Shown here piece after piece: positions 18,001 to 26,276 of a stretch of 64,000 bases of DNA; the stretch's first letter is position 1; each line of letters begins with the position of its first letter. The position numbers were made by a program, and so were the translations under genes. A model generated the notes under the pieces. The model saw only the letters and a program-made list of their open reading frames with translations, was not told where the DNA came from and did no database searches. Origin of the DNA: Aureimonas mangrovi (lineage in GTDB: Bacteria > Pseudomonadota > Alphaproteobacteria > Rhizobiales > Rhizobiaceae); contig NZ_CP059692.1 in NCBI RefSeq assembly GCF_014058705.1, positions 625,001-689,000 on the forward strand. The letters are read 5' to 3'.

Positions 18001-18203
18001 AGTATTGGATACAGCTCTCCACAGGCATCGTCGGCGGCCTCGTATTCTCGACCGTCATCACGATGTTGCTGACCCCGACGCTGCTCGCCTGGGACGGGCG
18101 CCGCCGCGAGAGCAAGGGAAAGCGCGAAGCAGGAGAGCGGCCTTCGTTGAAGCTTGAGTATGGCTTGATGCAAGGATGCCTTTCACGAGCGAGGAATCGA
18201 TGA
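15048..18203 (+). CDS. RND-family efflux transporter
   Basis: This 1051-residue inner-membrane pump has 12 expected transmembrane segments and two large periplasmic loops. Family motifs include VTIPKEANPEVEIPFFIVTVTYSGVSAEDSARLMVQPLE at the N-terminus. GLILVVGLLIDGTMVVVE in TM4 is the proton-relay region, here with a single Asp (GLLIDGT) where AcrB has DD. GIVINNNIVLID is in TM10. It most resembles the hydrophobe/amphiphile or VexF/TriC-like groups, so it may export drugs, solvents or fatty compounds. No outer-membrane factor is encoded nearby, so it must borrow one. It is probably controlled by the divergent MarR gene. Confidence 0.9.
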   Translation: MLAIIAAAFTRARTVCLTLALIMIAGTLAYVTIPKEANPEVEIPFFIVTVTYSGVSAEDSARLMVQPLERRLQSIQGLREMTAQASDGFASIILEFEPGIDNRGALLDINDEVDQAIPDLPDGADQPVVTEVDLSAFPIITVALSGAVPERDLISIGRQLRDDIEAVSGVLEVDISGERADLMEIIIDPLALQSYGLSYAQIQRAVQNNNQLIAAGAFDTGRGRIGVSVPGTIEGIADVLAIPVQTVEGTVIRVQDVAEVRQTFEDPLSFARIDGEATIGLDVRRATGANVIQTIAAVQQVVETARSGWPEAITVAYLQNQADDITTLLGDLENNVIAAVLLVMLTTLIGLGIRPSLLVALSIPGSFLGGILVIWAIGFTLNIVVLFGLILVVGLLIDGTMVVVELAERYRSDGLDRREAFLRAAQRMCWPVISATATTILVFVPLLFWPGIAGQFMLFLPATVIVTLIVSLAMALIFVPVIGSVTAGGTPTPPVEGGQRPRAYDKVLDTTIARPGLALGISVLALLLAFFFALSNNPGVEFFPSTEPERAQIQIGAEGNLSVAEADRLVSLVENAVIGTAGVERVYARTIGSVDDRLRQSLPPDTVGTLQVDFLDWRQREPASEIVAELRERANAVPGVSVQIEEQSGGPGSGRPVDIQISAEDRAALPGAVAQLRQLMTEQGSFVDVASDVPQPQPEARIIVDREQAARYGVDMASVGAAVQLLTNGVVLGNFLPSFADEEVDIVLRYPVDERNFAQLANLRIQADGGLIPMTNFVRLEAGPATAVINRVDSQNVQSVTANVAPGTTVAAELATLGATIDETDFGDGVAVTFGGELADQEEAGTFLVIAFLLAVFLMFLVFVTQFDSFYQSLVVVSAILFSIGGVLVSLTLRGDPFAIVMTGIAMIAAAGIVINNNIVLIDAFNEHRASGLSPNEAARLAGTERFRPVLLTAATTVTGLLPMVLGLTVDFINRDAFFGAPSGQYWIQLSTGIVGGLVFSTVITMLLTPTLLAWDGRRRESKGKREAGERPSLKLEYGLMQGCLSRARNR

Positions 18204-18376
18204 GAAACCTCGGTCGCGTTCCCGAAACGCCCTGTTCGAACCCGTTCGGGCTGGCGTCGTCCACCTCGCCAGAGCGATGCAGGTAAGGGCAAGTCCTTGT
18301 GTGGGGTTCTGGCCATCAGAGGGACTTGCCAAGACGCCGCGAGCATCCCGGTGGAAGAGGCCAGGATAATGATCGG

Positions 18377-18402
18377 GTGCGGAGGTCGTGCGACCTCCGC
18401 AC
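18377..18402. terminator. 11-bp hairpin between convergent genes
   Basis: GTGCGGAGGTC at 18377-18387 pairs perfectly with GACCTCCGCAC at 18392-18402 around a four-base loop. It lies between the convergent RND pump gene and SDR gene, 46 bases past the SDR stop. The following T-run is poor (TTCGTTC), so efficiency as an intrinsic terminator is uncertain. Confidence 0.5.
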
Positions 18403-18447
18403 TTCGTTCAGGTGTCAGGCGTGGTCGTACCTGCGCACCGGACCGGC

Positions 18448-19188
18448 TCAGAATTGCTGGCTGGTCGGCCGCAGCACGACGGCGTTCACGTCAACATTCG
18501 CCGGTTGCTCGATCGCGAAAGCGATCGCGCGTGCGATCGACGACGCAGGAATTGCCTGCTTGTAGAAGTCGAGCACCGTCTCCGTGGCGGTGCCGGATGT
18601 GCCGAGCTTCAGATCGCTTTCGACGGCGCCGGGTTCGATTGAGGTCACGCGTACCTTGTCGCCGACTTCCTGACGCAGGCCTTCCGAGATCGCACTCACC
18701 GCGAACTTGGTGCCAGAGTAGACGGTGCCACCCGGGGCAAAGACCTTGATGCCGGCCACTGAGCTGAGGTTGATGATGTGCCCGCTCTCCTGCGCCAGGA
18801 AGCGCGGGAGCGCGGCGGCGATGCCGTAGAGAACACCTTTCAGGTTCACGTCGATCATCTGATCCCATTCCTCGGTGTTCACCTCGGACATGGGGCGGAT
18901 CGGCATCAGACCGGCATTGTTGATCAGGACGTCGAGGCGGCCGAAATCGGCCACGACGCTGGCTACGACCGCTTCAACCTGGCGCTTGTCGGTGACGTCC
19001 AGCGCATAGGCCTTGGCCGTGCCACCAGCTGCGGCGATTTCCGCCACGACATCGTCCAGCCGGTCCTTGCGGCGGGCCGCGACCGCGACCTTGGCGCCAC
19101 GCGCGGCGAGCAGCCGTGCGGTCTCTGCGCCGAGACCCGTGCTGCCGCCCGTTATCAGGATGACCTTGTTTTCGATGCCTTCGTTCAT
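18448..19188 (-). CDS. Short-chain dehydrogenase/reductase (SDR)
   Basis: This 246-residue classical SDR has the Rossmann motif TGGSTGLG near the N-terminus, NNAG in DVLINNAGLMP, catalytic Ser in INLSSVAGIKV and the YxxxK pair in YSGTKFAV. The start chosen (MNEGIENKVILITGG) has GGAG six bases upstream; the open frame runs further to 19278. It probably reduces or oxidises a small carbonyl or alcohol with NADP(H), resembling YdfG/serine 3-dehydrogenase-like enzymes. A DJ-1/PfpI-type gene lies upstream on the same strand, a pairing consistent with reactive carbonyl detoxification; substrate unknown. Confidence 0.87.
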   Translation of the reverse strand: MNEGIENKVILITGGSTGLGAETARLLAARGAKVAVAARRKDRLDDVVAEIAAAGGTAKAYALDVTDKRQVEAVVASVVADFGRLDVLINNAGLMPIRPMSEVNTEEWDQMIDVNLKGVLYGIAAALPRFLAQESGHIINLSSVAGIKVFAPGGTVYSGTKFAVSAISEGLRQEVGDKVRVTSIEPGAVESDLKLGTSGTATETVLDFYKQAIPASSIARAIAFAIEQPANVDVNAVVLRPTSQQF

Positions 19189-19311
19189 GTTCATCTCCAT
19201 TCGTTGAAATGACTGAGCCGCGGGTTCCACAACCTCGGTCTGACAGGTCCGATCTTCGTGGGCGCCACCGCCGACCACGGGCGGCGGCAGCTCACGTTGA
19301 GGGATTGCTGT

Positions 19312-20010
19312 TCAGGCGAACTGCGGCCGCGTTTGCTTCAGAGCGGCCACGAGCGCTTCGGCGGCCTCAGCCGAGGACGCCGGGTTCTGGCCAGTGATGA
19401 GCTGGCCATCGACTACGGTGTGAACTCCCCAGTCCTTGACCTTCGAGAAGACCGCCCCGAGGCTGATCAGTTCGTCCTCGACCAGGAACGGCACGACCTT
19501 GGCCAGGCCAACGGCCTCTTCTTCCGTGTTGGTGAAGCCGGTGACGTAGCGACCCTGGACGAACGGTGTGCCGTCGGGATTGGTCACCCGATGCAGAACG
19601 CCCGGAGCGTGGCAGACGAGCGCGATCTTCTTGCCGGCTGCTATGAAGGACTCGATGAGTCGGATCGAATTCTGGTCTTCCGCCAGGTCCCACATCGGCC
19701 CGTGGCCGCCAGGATAAAAGACCGTGTCAAAATCCTTCTGATCGACGCTGTCGAGGCGCACGGTCGCGGCAAGCTGAGCATTGGCCTCGGCGTCGGCCTC
19801 GAAGCGACGGGTGGTGTCTGTCTGGAAATTAGGCTCGTTGCTCTTGGGGTCGAGCGGCGGCTTGCCGCCCTTTGGCGAAGCAAGCGTGATCTCGGCCCCG
19901 GCATCCTTGAACACATAATAGGGGGCCGCAAGCTCCTCCAGCCAGAAGCCGGTTTTCTTGCCGGTATCGCCGAGCTCGTCGTGGGAGGTCAGCACCATGA
20001 GAACTTTCAT
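19312..20010 (-). CDS. DJ-1/PfpI family protein (Hsp31-like glyoxalase/chaperone)
   Basis: This 232-residue type 1 glutamine-amidotransferase-fold protein has the nucleophile elbow ALVCHAPGVL (Cys), FYPGGHGPMWDL with the acidic partner region, and the lid segment TGFTNTEEEAVGL. These are features of Hsp31/class I glyoxalase III-like proteins, which convert methylglyoxal to lactate or act on glycated proteins. The ATG at 20010 has AAGGAT at correct spacing; an ATG at 20028 is possible. It lies 124 bases upstream of an SDR gene on the same strand. Confidence 0.85.
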   Translation of the reverse strand: MKVLMVLTSHDELGDTGKKTGFWLEELAAPYYVFKDAGAEITLASPKGGKPPLDPKSNEPNFQTDTTRRFEADAEANAQLAATVRLDSVDQKDFDTVFYPGGHGPMWDLAEDQNSIRLIESFIAAGKKIALVCHAPGVLHRVTNPDGTPFVQGRYVTGFTNTEEEAVGLAKVVPFLVEDELISLGAVFSKVKDWGVHTVVDGQLITGQNPASSAEAAEALVAALKQTRPQFA

Positions 20011-20116
20011 CGTCGTATCCTTTGTCATGTCGCGGTTCTTAACGGCCGCGGCTGAGTTGGGCCGATTGGGATCCGCCGCGTCAGCCTTTCGATGAGAGGA
20101 AGATGGGACCGACTGA

Positions 20117-20157
20117 GATATTTAAGAAATTTACTTTTTCGATTTTAGATATTCATG
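20117..20157 (-). promoter_or_regulatory. AT-rich island, possible promoter of the DJ-1 gene
   Basis: This 40-base stretch is strikingly A/T-rich for the window and contains AGATATT twice (about 20117 and 20146). It lies upstream of the DJ-1/PfpI gene on the minus strand. It may hold the promoter or a regulator site; no clear -35/-10 pair was identified. Confidence 0.3.
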
Positions 20158-20309
20158 AGGGGCTAGCTCTCGAGGCGGATAGCCTGATGAAGGAATCCTC
20201 CAACCGCCATTCGTCATGCGCGTCCTGGCCATGGCGGGTTGCGTCGACACCTCAACCGCATCTCGATGTCGGGCAAGGGCAGCTCGAGCCTGTCCTCGGG
20301 GTTGCCAAA

Positions 20310-20506
20310 GGCAAGCCGGCGGCAACGACTACGGTCGAGACCTTCTCCACGACGCTGAAGGCCGGGTTCGTCTGGCGCACCGTCATCCAGTGCCGCGCCG
20401 ACGCGACCACCTCGATCGGCCACTACATCGACGGATTCTCTAACCCGTCCGGCGACAGTCGGCGCACGATTTCAGAAGCCCCTTCAGTTCGAAAGCACGC
20501 CGGTAA
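20310..20506 (+). pseudogene. IS3-family transposase OrfB C-terminal remnant
   Basis: The translation VETFSTTLKAGFVWRTVIQ followed by ATTSIGHYIDGF is the degraded end of an IS3-type DDE transposase; the intact family reads like METFFKTLKAELVWRT and YIDGFYNPVRRHS. After NP the frame shifts by one base and continues VRRQSAHDFRSPF to a TAA at 20504-20506. The N-terminal part, the DDE Asp residues and recognisable inverted ends are missing. It is a dead fragment marking a past insertion next to the ureohydrolase operon. Confidence 0.65.
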
Positions 20507-20962
20507 CCCGAAGACGCTCTCTACAAATACAAATGCGGGGCAGTCCGATCGCAAGGACGTCAGAATGATGGAATGTCCGGCGAGACCGTGCGCCGTCTCA
20601 AAGCGGTCTCGAAGATGACCTTCACAGTAGGAGCGAGCGAGAGCTACGTGTCTGCCGCATCATAGGTCCGTCGCGCAGACTTCACAGCGTCTCGCCGATA
20701 CAAAGCCCATTGAGCTAGCGTTATGGACGCAGGCAGCAGCCTCGGATTTCGTACGGGATCCAAATCGTATCGGTGGATCGTGGTCCCAACCGCACGCCGA
20801 TGAGTGAAGGGGGCGGGATGCCAGGATGGTTAAGGCTGCTCGTCCCTTTTGCTTGCAAGCACCCTTGAGTGGGCGCGCGATTGCTGAAAAGTGCCGCCGA
20901 CGCAGCTACGGCCGTCGCACCGTTGAGGTACAGCGGGGCCGAAGGTGACGTCCGTACGGTTG
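20507..20962. other. Non-coding gap downstream of the ureohydrolase operon
   Basis: About 450 bases between the IS3 remnant and the stop of the ureohydrolase gene. No open frame with protein-like composition, tRNA, or strong terminator hairpin was recognised. It probably represents eroded insertion DNA. Confidence 0.4.
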
Positions 20963-21913
20963 CTAATGCCGAAGCGGGCCTTCCTTCAGGGCGAGCAGGA
21001 CGGTCAGGGCGGCAAGGTAGGAGGTGATGCCGGTGCCGACGTCGAGCGTCGGATTAACCTCGACGAGATCCAGGCCCTTCACGTCGAGACGCGATCCAAT
21101 CGCCCGGAGGAGTTCGCGCATCATCTGGAAGGTCAGCCCATCGGGCTCCGCCGATACGCAACCGGGCACCAGCGGCATGTCGTAGGCATCGATGTCGATG
21201 CTGAGATAGCACGGCGCACCGGCCGGAATATGGTCGAGCGCATCCGCGAGCGGGCGCGCGCGCAGCATGTCCATCGTAACGATGCGGCTGCCCGCATCGC
21301 GCGCCTGCCTCAGGTCCGCCGGGTTGGTGCGCAGGCTGCGGATGCCGATCTGGGTGAGGCTGGCGACCTGCGGCAGCTCGTGGATCTGCCGGAACCCCTG
21401 GCCGTTGCCGTAGCGAAATTCGTCGTCATACGTGCCGTAGTCGATATGCGCGTCGAGCTGGACGACGTGGATGGGCTCACTGAAGCCGCGCACCACCGGA
21501 AAGCTCGTCGCATGATCGCCGCCGAGCACGATCGGCATCGCGCCGCGCGCGCGAACAGTCTCGACGGTCCGGGTGAGATTGGCGAAAGTGCGCGCCGCGC
21601 TCGACGGCACGACGTCGGCATCGCCTAAATCCACCAGCGCCCCGGAGGGGACGAGGTCGCCGAGATGGGTGGCGCCGGTCTCGACGTCGACGATGCCGCG
21701 GTGGCCGAAGCGCAGCGAATGCTCTCGGATGGAGCGGGGCGCAAAGCGCGAGCCCGGCGCGAAGGGCGAGCCCTCGTCGAAGGGCACCCCGATCACGGCG
21801 AAGCGCGCATCGAGCGCTTCGGGGTCGCTGCAATAATCGGCGCGGCAGAAGGTCGGGATCCCGACGAAGCCCCGGTTCAGGCGGCCTTCCGCCCCTCGCA
21901 TGGATGTACGCAT
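20963..21913 (-). CDS. Ureohydrolase (agmatinase/arginase family), downstream copy
   Basis: This 316-residue Mn-dependent ureohydrolase has the metal ligands in VLGGDHATSF, VVQLDAHIDYGTYDD (DAHxD) and SIDIDAYD (DxDxxD). The agmatinase loop normally read as PGTGTPEPGG is here PGCVSAEPDGL, so the guanidino substrate may not be agmatine. It is the last gene of a six-gene operon behind an amino-acid-type ABC transporter; its start lies 24 bases after the ATPase stop. It should release urea from an imported guanidino compound, yielding an amine. Compared with the other ureohydrolase of the same operon it is clearly a different subfamily. Confidence 0.85.
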   Translation of the reverse strand: MRTSMRGAEGRLNRGFVGIPTFCRADYCSDPEALDARFAVIGVPFDEGSPFAPGSRFAPRSIREHSLRFGHRGIVDVETGATHLGDLVPSGALVDLGDADVVPSSAARTFANLTRTVETVRARGAMPIVLGGDHATSFPVVRGFSEPIHVVQLDAHIDYGTYDDEFRYGNGQGFRQIHELPQVASLTQIGIRSLRTNPADLRQARDAGSRIVTMDMLRARPLADALDHIPAGAPCYLSIDIDAYDMPLVPGCVSAEPDGLTFQMMRELLRAIGSRLDVKGLDLVEVNPTLDVGTGITSYLAALTVLLALKEGPLRH

Positions 21914-21937
21914 CGCTTGTCTCCGCCTTTTGCGGCT

Positions 21938-22705
21938 TCAGTGCTGGATCGAGCCAATCAGCGCGGCGAGGCGCTGTGAACGCGGCGCGCTCAGGAGTTC
22001 GGCCGGGGGGCCTTCCTCTGCGATCTCCCCGTGGTCCATGAAGATCAGCCGCGTCCCGAAGGCTTTCACGAAACCGAGTTCGTGTGTGACGCAGACCATC
22101 GTCATGCCGGCAGCGACGAGCTTCTGCAGCGCGTTCAGCACCTCGCCGACGAGTTCGGGGTCGAGGGCGGAGGTCGGCTCGTCGAGCAACATCAGCTTCG
22201 GCTCCATTGCCAGGGCACGGGCGATCGAGACACGCTGCTGCTGGCCGCCGGAAAGCTGCGAGGGATAGGAGCCCTTCTTGTCGGCAAGGCCGAGGTCGTC
22301 GAGCAGCGAAGCCGCGCGCTCGTTCGCCTCGTTCCAGCTTCGCTTCAGGACGCGAACCTGGGGGAGGGCAACGTTCTCGATAGCCGTTTTGTTGGTCCAA
22401 AGGTGGAACTGCTGAAAGACGAAGCCGATCTCGGCCCGCAGCGGCGCGAGCTCGCGGCCCGATTGCTGGCGCCAGCGATCGCCGCTTACCGGCACGCGAC
22501 CGATGAAATGGCCCGCGATCTCGACGCTGCCGCTGTCGAAAGCCTCCAGGCCGTTGATGCAGCGAAGCAGCGTGCTCTTGCCGCAGCCGCTGCGGCCGAT
22601 GACGCCGAGCACCTCGCCCGCCTTCACCTCGAGATCGACGTTCTTGAGGATGTGGGCCTGCCCGTAGGACTTGTTCAGACCGCTGATCTTGAGTAGCGCG
22701 CTCAT
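21938..22705 (-). CDS. Polar amino-acid ABC transporter ATP-binding protein
   Basis: This 255-residue GlnQ/HisP-type ATPase has Walker A GRSGCGKST, Q-loop FVFQQFHLW, signature LSGGQQQRVSIARALA and Walker B LMLLDEPTSALDPE. The true start is the ATG at 22705, which overlaps the permease stop as ATGA; the longer frame reads into the permease gene. Energises the two permeases encoded upstream. Substrate is inferred to be a guanidino amino acid or amine from the flanking ureohydrolases. Confidence 0.92.
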   Translation of the reverse strand: MSALLKISGLNKSYGQAHILKNVDLEVKAGEVLGVIGRSGCGKSTLLRCINGLEAFDSGSVEIAGHFIGRVPVSGDRWRQQSGRELAPLRAEIGFVFQQFHLWTNKTAIENVALPQVRVLKRSWNEANERAASLLDDLGLADKKGSYPSQLSGGQQQRVSIARALAMEPKLMLLDEPTSALDPELVGEVLNALQKLVAAGMTMVCVTHELGFVKAFGTRLIFMDHGEIAEEGPPAELLSAPRSQRLAALIGSIQH

Positions 22706-23418
22706 TTCAGCCTGTGATCCAGCGAGAGATACTGCCGCGCGACACCGCTGCGGCCGACAGCTGCGCTTTCGGCGACGCCCACGCGACGCTCGACGAGCAC
22801 GAACAGCCGCGAGAGGATGGCGGTGAAGGCCCAGTAGAGGCCGGCGGCCATGAAGAAGACCTCGAACGGCGCAAAGGTCATGCCCTGCACGATGAGGCCC
22901 TGATAGGTCAGCTCGGCGACCGTGATGGTGCTGAGGATAGAGGATTCCTTGACCGTCATCGTCGTGGTGCCGGCCATCGGCGGCAGCGCGAACTTCCACA
23001 TCTGCGGAATGATGACGTCGCGCAGGATCTGCGGATAGGTGAAGCCGACGGCGCGCGCCGCCTCTACCTGTCCGCGCGGGATCGACGCGATCGCGCCACG
23101 CAGGATCTCGGCGTAGTAGGCCGAGGCGAAGAGCGAGAGCGCGATCGTCCCGGCCACGCGCTCGGGCATGCGAATACCGGCGAAGGGAAGACCGTAGAAG
23201 AACAGGAAGACGAGGATGATGAAGGGGACGTTGCGCAGCACCTCGACATAGACGGTCGAGCCTGCGCGCAGGACCGCGTAGGGCGCGGTGCGCGCCAGCG
23301 CCATCGGAAAGGCGATGACGAAGCCGAGGACGGCGGCGCTGAGCGAGATCGTGATCGTCAGCCAGAGCCCTTGCAGGAAGTAGGGCCAGTAATTTGCAAT
23401 GACGGCGAGGTCGAGCAT
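22702..23418 (-). CDS. Polar amino-acid ABC transporter permease 2
   Basis: This 238-residue inner-membrane protein of the HisM/GlnP family has an N-terminal LQGLWLTITISLSAAVLGFVIAFPMAL and a cytoplasmic loop EILRGAIASIPRGQVEAARAVGFTYPQILRDVIIPQ. The chosen ATG at 23418 has GAGGAGG eight bases upstream and follows the preceding permease stop by 13 bases. It pairs with the second permease to form a heterodimeric channel. Confidence 0.9.
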   Translation of the reverse strand: MLDLAVIANYWPYFLQGLWLTITISLSAAVLGFVIAFPMALARTAPYAVLRAGSTVYVEVLRNVPFIILVFLFFYGLPFAGIRMPERVAGTIALSLFASAYYAEILRGAIASIPRGQVEAARAVGFTYPQILRDVIIPQMWKFALPPMAGTTTMTVKESSILSTITVAELTYQGLIVQGMTFAPFEVFFMAAGLYWAFTAILSRLFVLVERRVGVAESAAVGRSGVARQYLSLDHRLK

Positions 23419-23431
23419 GGGTCCAGCCTCC

Positions 23432-24094
23432 TCAGACGCCGCGCCGAAGGGCAAAACGGCGCTCCAGGGCCGCACCGCACTGGCTGATGACGAGGCTGAG
23501 GATCAGGAAGATCGAGCCGGCCGCGACGAGCGTCTCGAAGGGGCGGAAGCTGGTGGAGCCGATCTGCTGGGCCGTGCGCAGGAGTTCCACGACGGTGATC
23601 ACGGACAGGAGCGCGGTGCCCTTCACCACGATCGTGCATTCGTTGATGATGGCGGGCAGCGAGCGCATGTAGAGCTGGGGCAGGATGATCTTCGTCCAGA
23701 TGGCACGCGGCTTGAGGCCGACCGAGGCCGCGGCCTCGATCTGCCCGGCCGGAATGCTCGCGAGGGCCCCGCGAAAGATTTCCGTCATGAAGGCCGCGTT
23801 GTTCAGCGTGATGGCGAGGACGCCGGCGGTGACCGGGCCGAGACGGATGCCGAGCGCGGGAAGAGCGTAATAGGCGAGGAAGATCTGGATCAGCAGCGGC
23901 GTACCGCGGATGAAGCTGATGTAGATCGCGATCAGCCGGTTGACGATGCCGATCTTCAGCGCACGCACGATCGTCAGCACGGTGCCCAGCGTCAGCGACA
24001 GGACGATGGTGATCGCCGAGACCTGGAGGGTGACGAGGGCAGCACGAAAGAGCGCGGGATAGGTCCCGATGAGGAATTCGAAGCTGAAGGTCAT
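23432..24094 (-). CDS. Polar amino-acid ABC transporter permease 1
   Basis: This 220-residue permease has the RGTPLLIQIFLAYY motif typical of amino-acid ABC permeases and the ATPase-contact loop EIFRGALASIPAGQIEAAASVGLKPRAIWTKIILPQ. It has about five transmembrane segments. It sits between the binding-protein gene and the second permease in the same operon. Together they would import a basic or guanidino solute. Confidence 0.9.
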   Translation of the reverse strand: MTFSFEFLIGTYPALFRAALVTLQVSAITIVLSLTLGTVLTIVRALKIGIVNRLIAIYISFIRGTPLLIQIFLAYYALPALGIRLGPVTAGVLAITLNNAAFMTEIFRGALASIPAGQIEAAASVGLKPRAIWTKIILPQLYMRSLPAIINECTIVVKGTALLSVITVVELLRTAQQIGSTSFRPFETLVAAGSIFLILSLVISQCGAALERRFALRRGV

Positions 24095-24121
24095 CGTGTC
24101 CGATCCCGCGCTGTCGTGAGC

Positions 24122-24982
24122 CTAGAGGGCGCCTTCGGGCAGATAGTTCTCGTCCGGCGTCTCCATCGCGAAGCCGAACCATTTCTCCTGCAGTTCGGTC
24201 AGCTTGCCGCTCGACTTCAGATCGGCAAGGACGCCATTGACAAAGTCGCGCAGGTCGTCGTCGGCCGGGCGCACGACCCAGGCGAGATAGCTCGGCGTGT
24301 CGCTGACAGGACCCAGCAGCTCGAAGATGCCGGGCCGCTGCTTCATCAGGACGGACAGGGCCGGTCCGCTTTGGACGACGGCGTCGATCTGGCCGTTGGC
24401 CAGCGCGACGTAGGTTTCCGGGTAGGAGGTGAAGAGCTTGATGTCGGCCAGGCCGTCCTTGCCTTCACTCTTCAGCCGCTCGTCGAAGGCGCGCACGACC
24501 GGCTCGCTCGCCGAGGCGATCTGGGTGCCCACGATCTTCCCGTCGAGATCCTCGACCGACGTCACCTCCTCGGCGTCGCCGACGCGGATCATGGCGGTCT
24601 GGTAGGATGCCGCGATCGGGCGGGTATAGGCGTAACGCGCCGCGCGCTCGGCGTTGATGCCGACCGAGGTGGCGACGAGGTCGAACTGTTCGGCGAGAAG
24701 CCCCGGCAGGATGCCCTGGAACGGCAGGTCGAGCTGCTCCAGCGTCACCTCGCGGCCGACTTCCTGCGACAATGCCGACATGACCTCGGTCAGGATGTCC
24801 TTGCCGTAGCCGACGATCTGCCCGTTCTCGACGAATTCGAACGGAGGATAGGAGGCTTCCGTCGCCACCGTGAACCGGCCCGTCTCGCGGATCTTGTCCA
24901 TCATGGGCCCGGCGGCGACCTGGCTGGTCCCAAGCGCGATCAGCGCGACGGCACCGATCGATCTCATGAAAGCGAACGTCAT
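24122..24982 (-). CDS. Amino-acid ABC transporter substrate-binding protein
   Basis: This 286-residue periplasmic protein of the SBP_bac_3 family has a signal peptide (MRSIGAVALIALGTSQVAA) and the family core RFTVATEASYPPFEFVENGQIVGYGKDIL. TRPIAASYQTAMIRV and the FFxxYPETYVAL-like hinge segment are present. An ATG with GGAG eight bases upstream sets the start. It lies directly behind a ureohydrolase gene (28-base gap), so its ligand is probably the guanidino compound hydrolysed by the flanking enzymes. Confidence 0.9.
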   Translation of the reverse strand: MTFAFMRSIGAVALIALGTSQVAAGPMMDKIRETGRFTVATEASYPPFEFVENGQIVGYGKDILTEVMSALSQEVGREVTLEQLDLPFQGILPGLLAEQFDLVATSVGINAERAARYAYTRPIAASYQTAMIRVGDAEEVTSVEDLDGKIVGTQIASASEPVVRAFDERLKSEGKDGLADIKLFTSYPETYVALANGQIDAVVQSGPALSVLMKQRPGIFELLGPVSDTPSYLAWVVRPADDDLRDFVNGVLADLKSSGKLTELQEKWFGFAMETPDENYLPEGAL

Positions 24983-25010
24983 GCTGCAGTCTCCGTCTGG
25001 AGGGGAGGGA

Positions 25011-25967
25011 TCAGTCGAAATAGCCGGCGCGCACCGATGCGCCGATGAGGTTGTAGATGAGGCGCCCGGCCGCGATCACGGTCTGGCGGTTGTGATCGCG
25101 ATCCGGGGCGATCTCGACGACGTCCATGCCGACGACGCGGCCCTTCTTGACGAGGCCGTGGATCAGCTTGTGCATCTGCGGGTAGAGCAGGCCGCCGAAG
25201 GCCGGGCCGAGGACCGCCGGCATCACCGAGGGATCGAGCCCGTCCGCGTCCACCGTGACGTAGTAGTGGCCCCCGTCGGGAATGCGATCGAGCACGGCCT
25301 GCATGCCGATTTCGTGGACCTCCCAGGCGGTGATGAGGTTGGCGCCGTAGGCGCGGGCCGCCTCGTATTCCTCGGTGCGCGCGCTGCCCGATGCGCGTAG
25401 GCCGATCTGGTAGATGTCGCCGAAATGGGGCATCTCGGACGCCCGGCGGATGGGGCTGGAAAGGCCCTCGTGCTCGCCGTTGATCTCCTCGCGCCAGTCG
25501 AGATGCGCGTCGATCTGGATGAGGGTGATGTTTTCGCCCAGCTCCTCGAGCGCCTTAAAGATCGGGATCGGGGTGGAGTGGTCGCCGCCGAGCACGATCG
25601 GCATGGCGCCGGCGCGCACGATCTTGCGCACGGCCTCCTCGGCATTGCGCTGGTGGACGCGCGGATCGGCGGGGTTGCCGGCGACATTGCCGCAATCGAC
25701 CATGCGGATCGGCTTCCCGTCCATCAGCGTCCCGCCAACGTCGAAGTCGAAGTGATCAAGGCCGCGGGTGATGCGGTCGCTCGCGCGGCGGATGGCGTCC
25801 GGGCCCTTCGACTGTTCGCTCGACACGGCGAACTGGTCGTAGGCCGCGCCGTACGGGATGCCAAGAACGGCGATGTCGGCCTTCAGAGCGTCGAGATCAG
25901 TGCACAGTTCCGAGAAGAGCAGGGTCTGGTGGGTGACGACGGCAGGGGTGGTCAGCACGTTATGCAT
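25011..25967 (-). CDS. Ureohydrolase (agmatinase-like), promoter-proximal copy
   Basis: The enzyme (318 aa from ATG 25967) has metal-binding motifs IVLGGDHSTPIP, LIQIDAHLDWREEINGE and VTVDADGLDPSVMP. After the last motif it reads AVLGPAFGGL instead of the agmatinase PGTGTPEPGG, so substrate specificity is open. The frame extends to 26060 but has no ribosome site there; a GTG at 25958 with AAGG upstream is another possible start. It is the first gene of the six-gene operon, transcribed divergently from a LysR regulator. Its active-site loop differs from that of the second copy. Confidence 0.83.
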   Translation of the reverse strand: MHNVLTTPAVVTHQTLLFSELCTDLDALKADIAVLGIPYGAAYDQFAVSSEQSKGPDAIRRASDRITRGLDHFDFDVGGTLMDGKPIRMVDCGNVAGNPADPRVHQRNAEEAVRKIVRAGAMPIVLGGDHSTPIPIFKALEELGENITLIQIDAHLDWREEINGEHEGLSSPIRRASEMPHFGDIYQIGLRASGSARTEEYEAARAYGANLITAWEVHEIGMQAVLDRIPDGGHYYVTVDADGLDPSVMPAVLGPAFGGLLYPQMHKLIHGLVKKGRVVGMDVVEIAPDRDHNRQTVIAAGRLIYNLIGASVRAGYFD

Positions 25968-26276
25968 CCTTGGAAATGATGGTCCGCACGCGACCGGTGT
26001 CGGCTCGGACATGACGCGAGGATGAAAGCGACCCAGGGAGATGACAAGAGCGCCGATCATGGGGGCCGGCGGCGCCGACGGCGGAAGGTGCGGGGCCTTT
26101 CCTCGCCTTTTGATCCGGAAAGTAAAGGGATATCAGCGGCCGAGGTGTGAATTGGACGCCCGGTCGGCTTGCGTGATCATGCTCTTGAGACGATTCATTG
26201 GCCTGTAAAACTTGAGTGCCTTTCATGTTGCGTGATGCCGCGATAGGCGCTCTCTGCTGCCGGGAAGGGCAATGGT

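Noticed and set aside
20103-20618. 171-codon plus-strand frame as a gene
   Set aside because: Only its middle matches a transposase end and the true frame shifts inside it; treated as an IS3 remnant.
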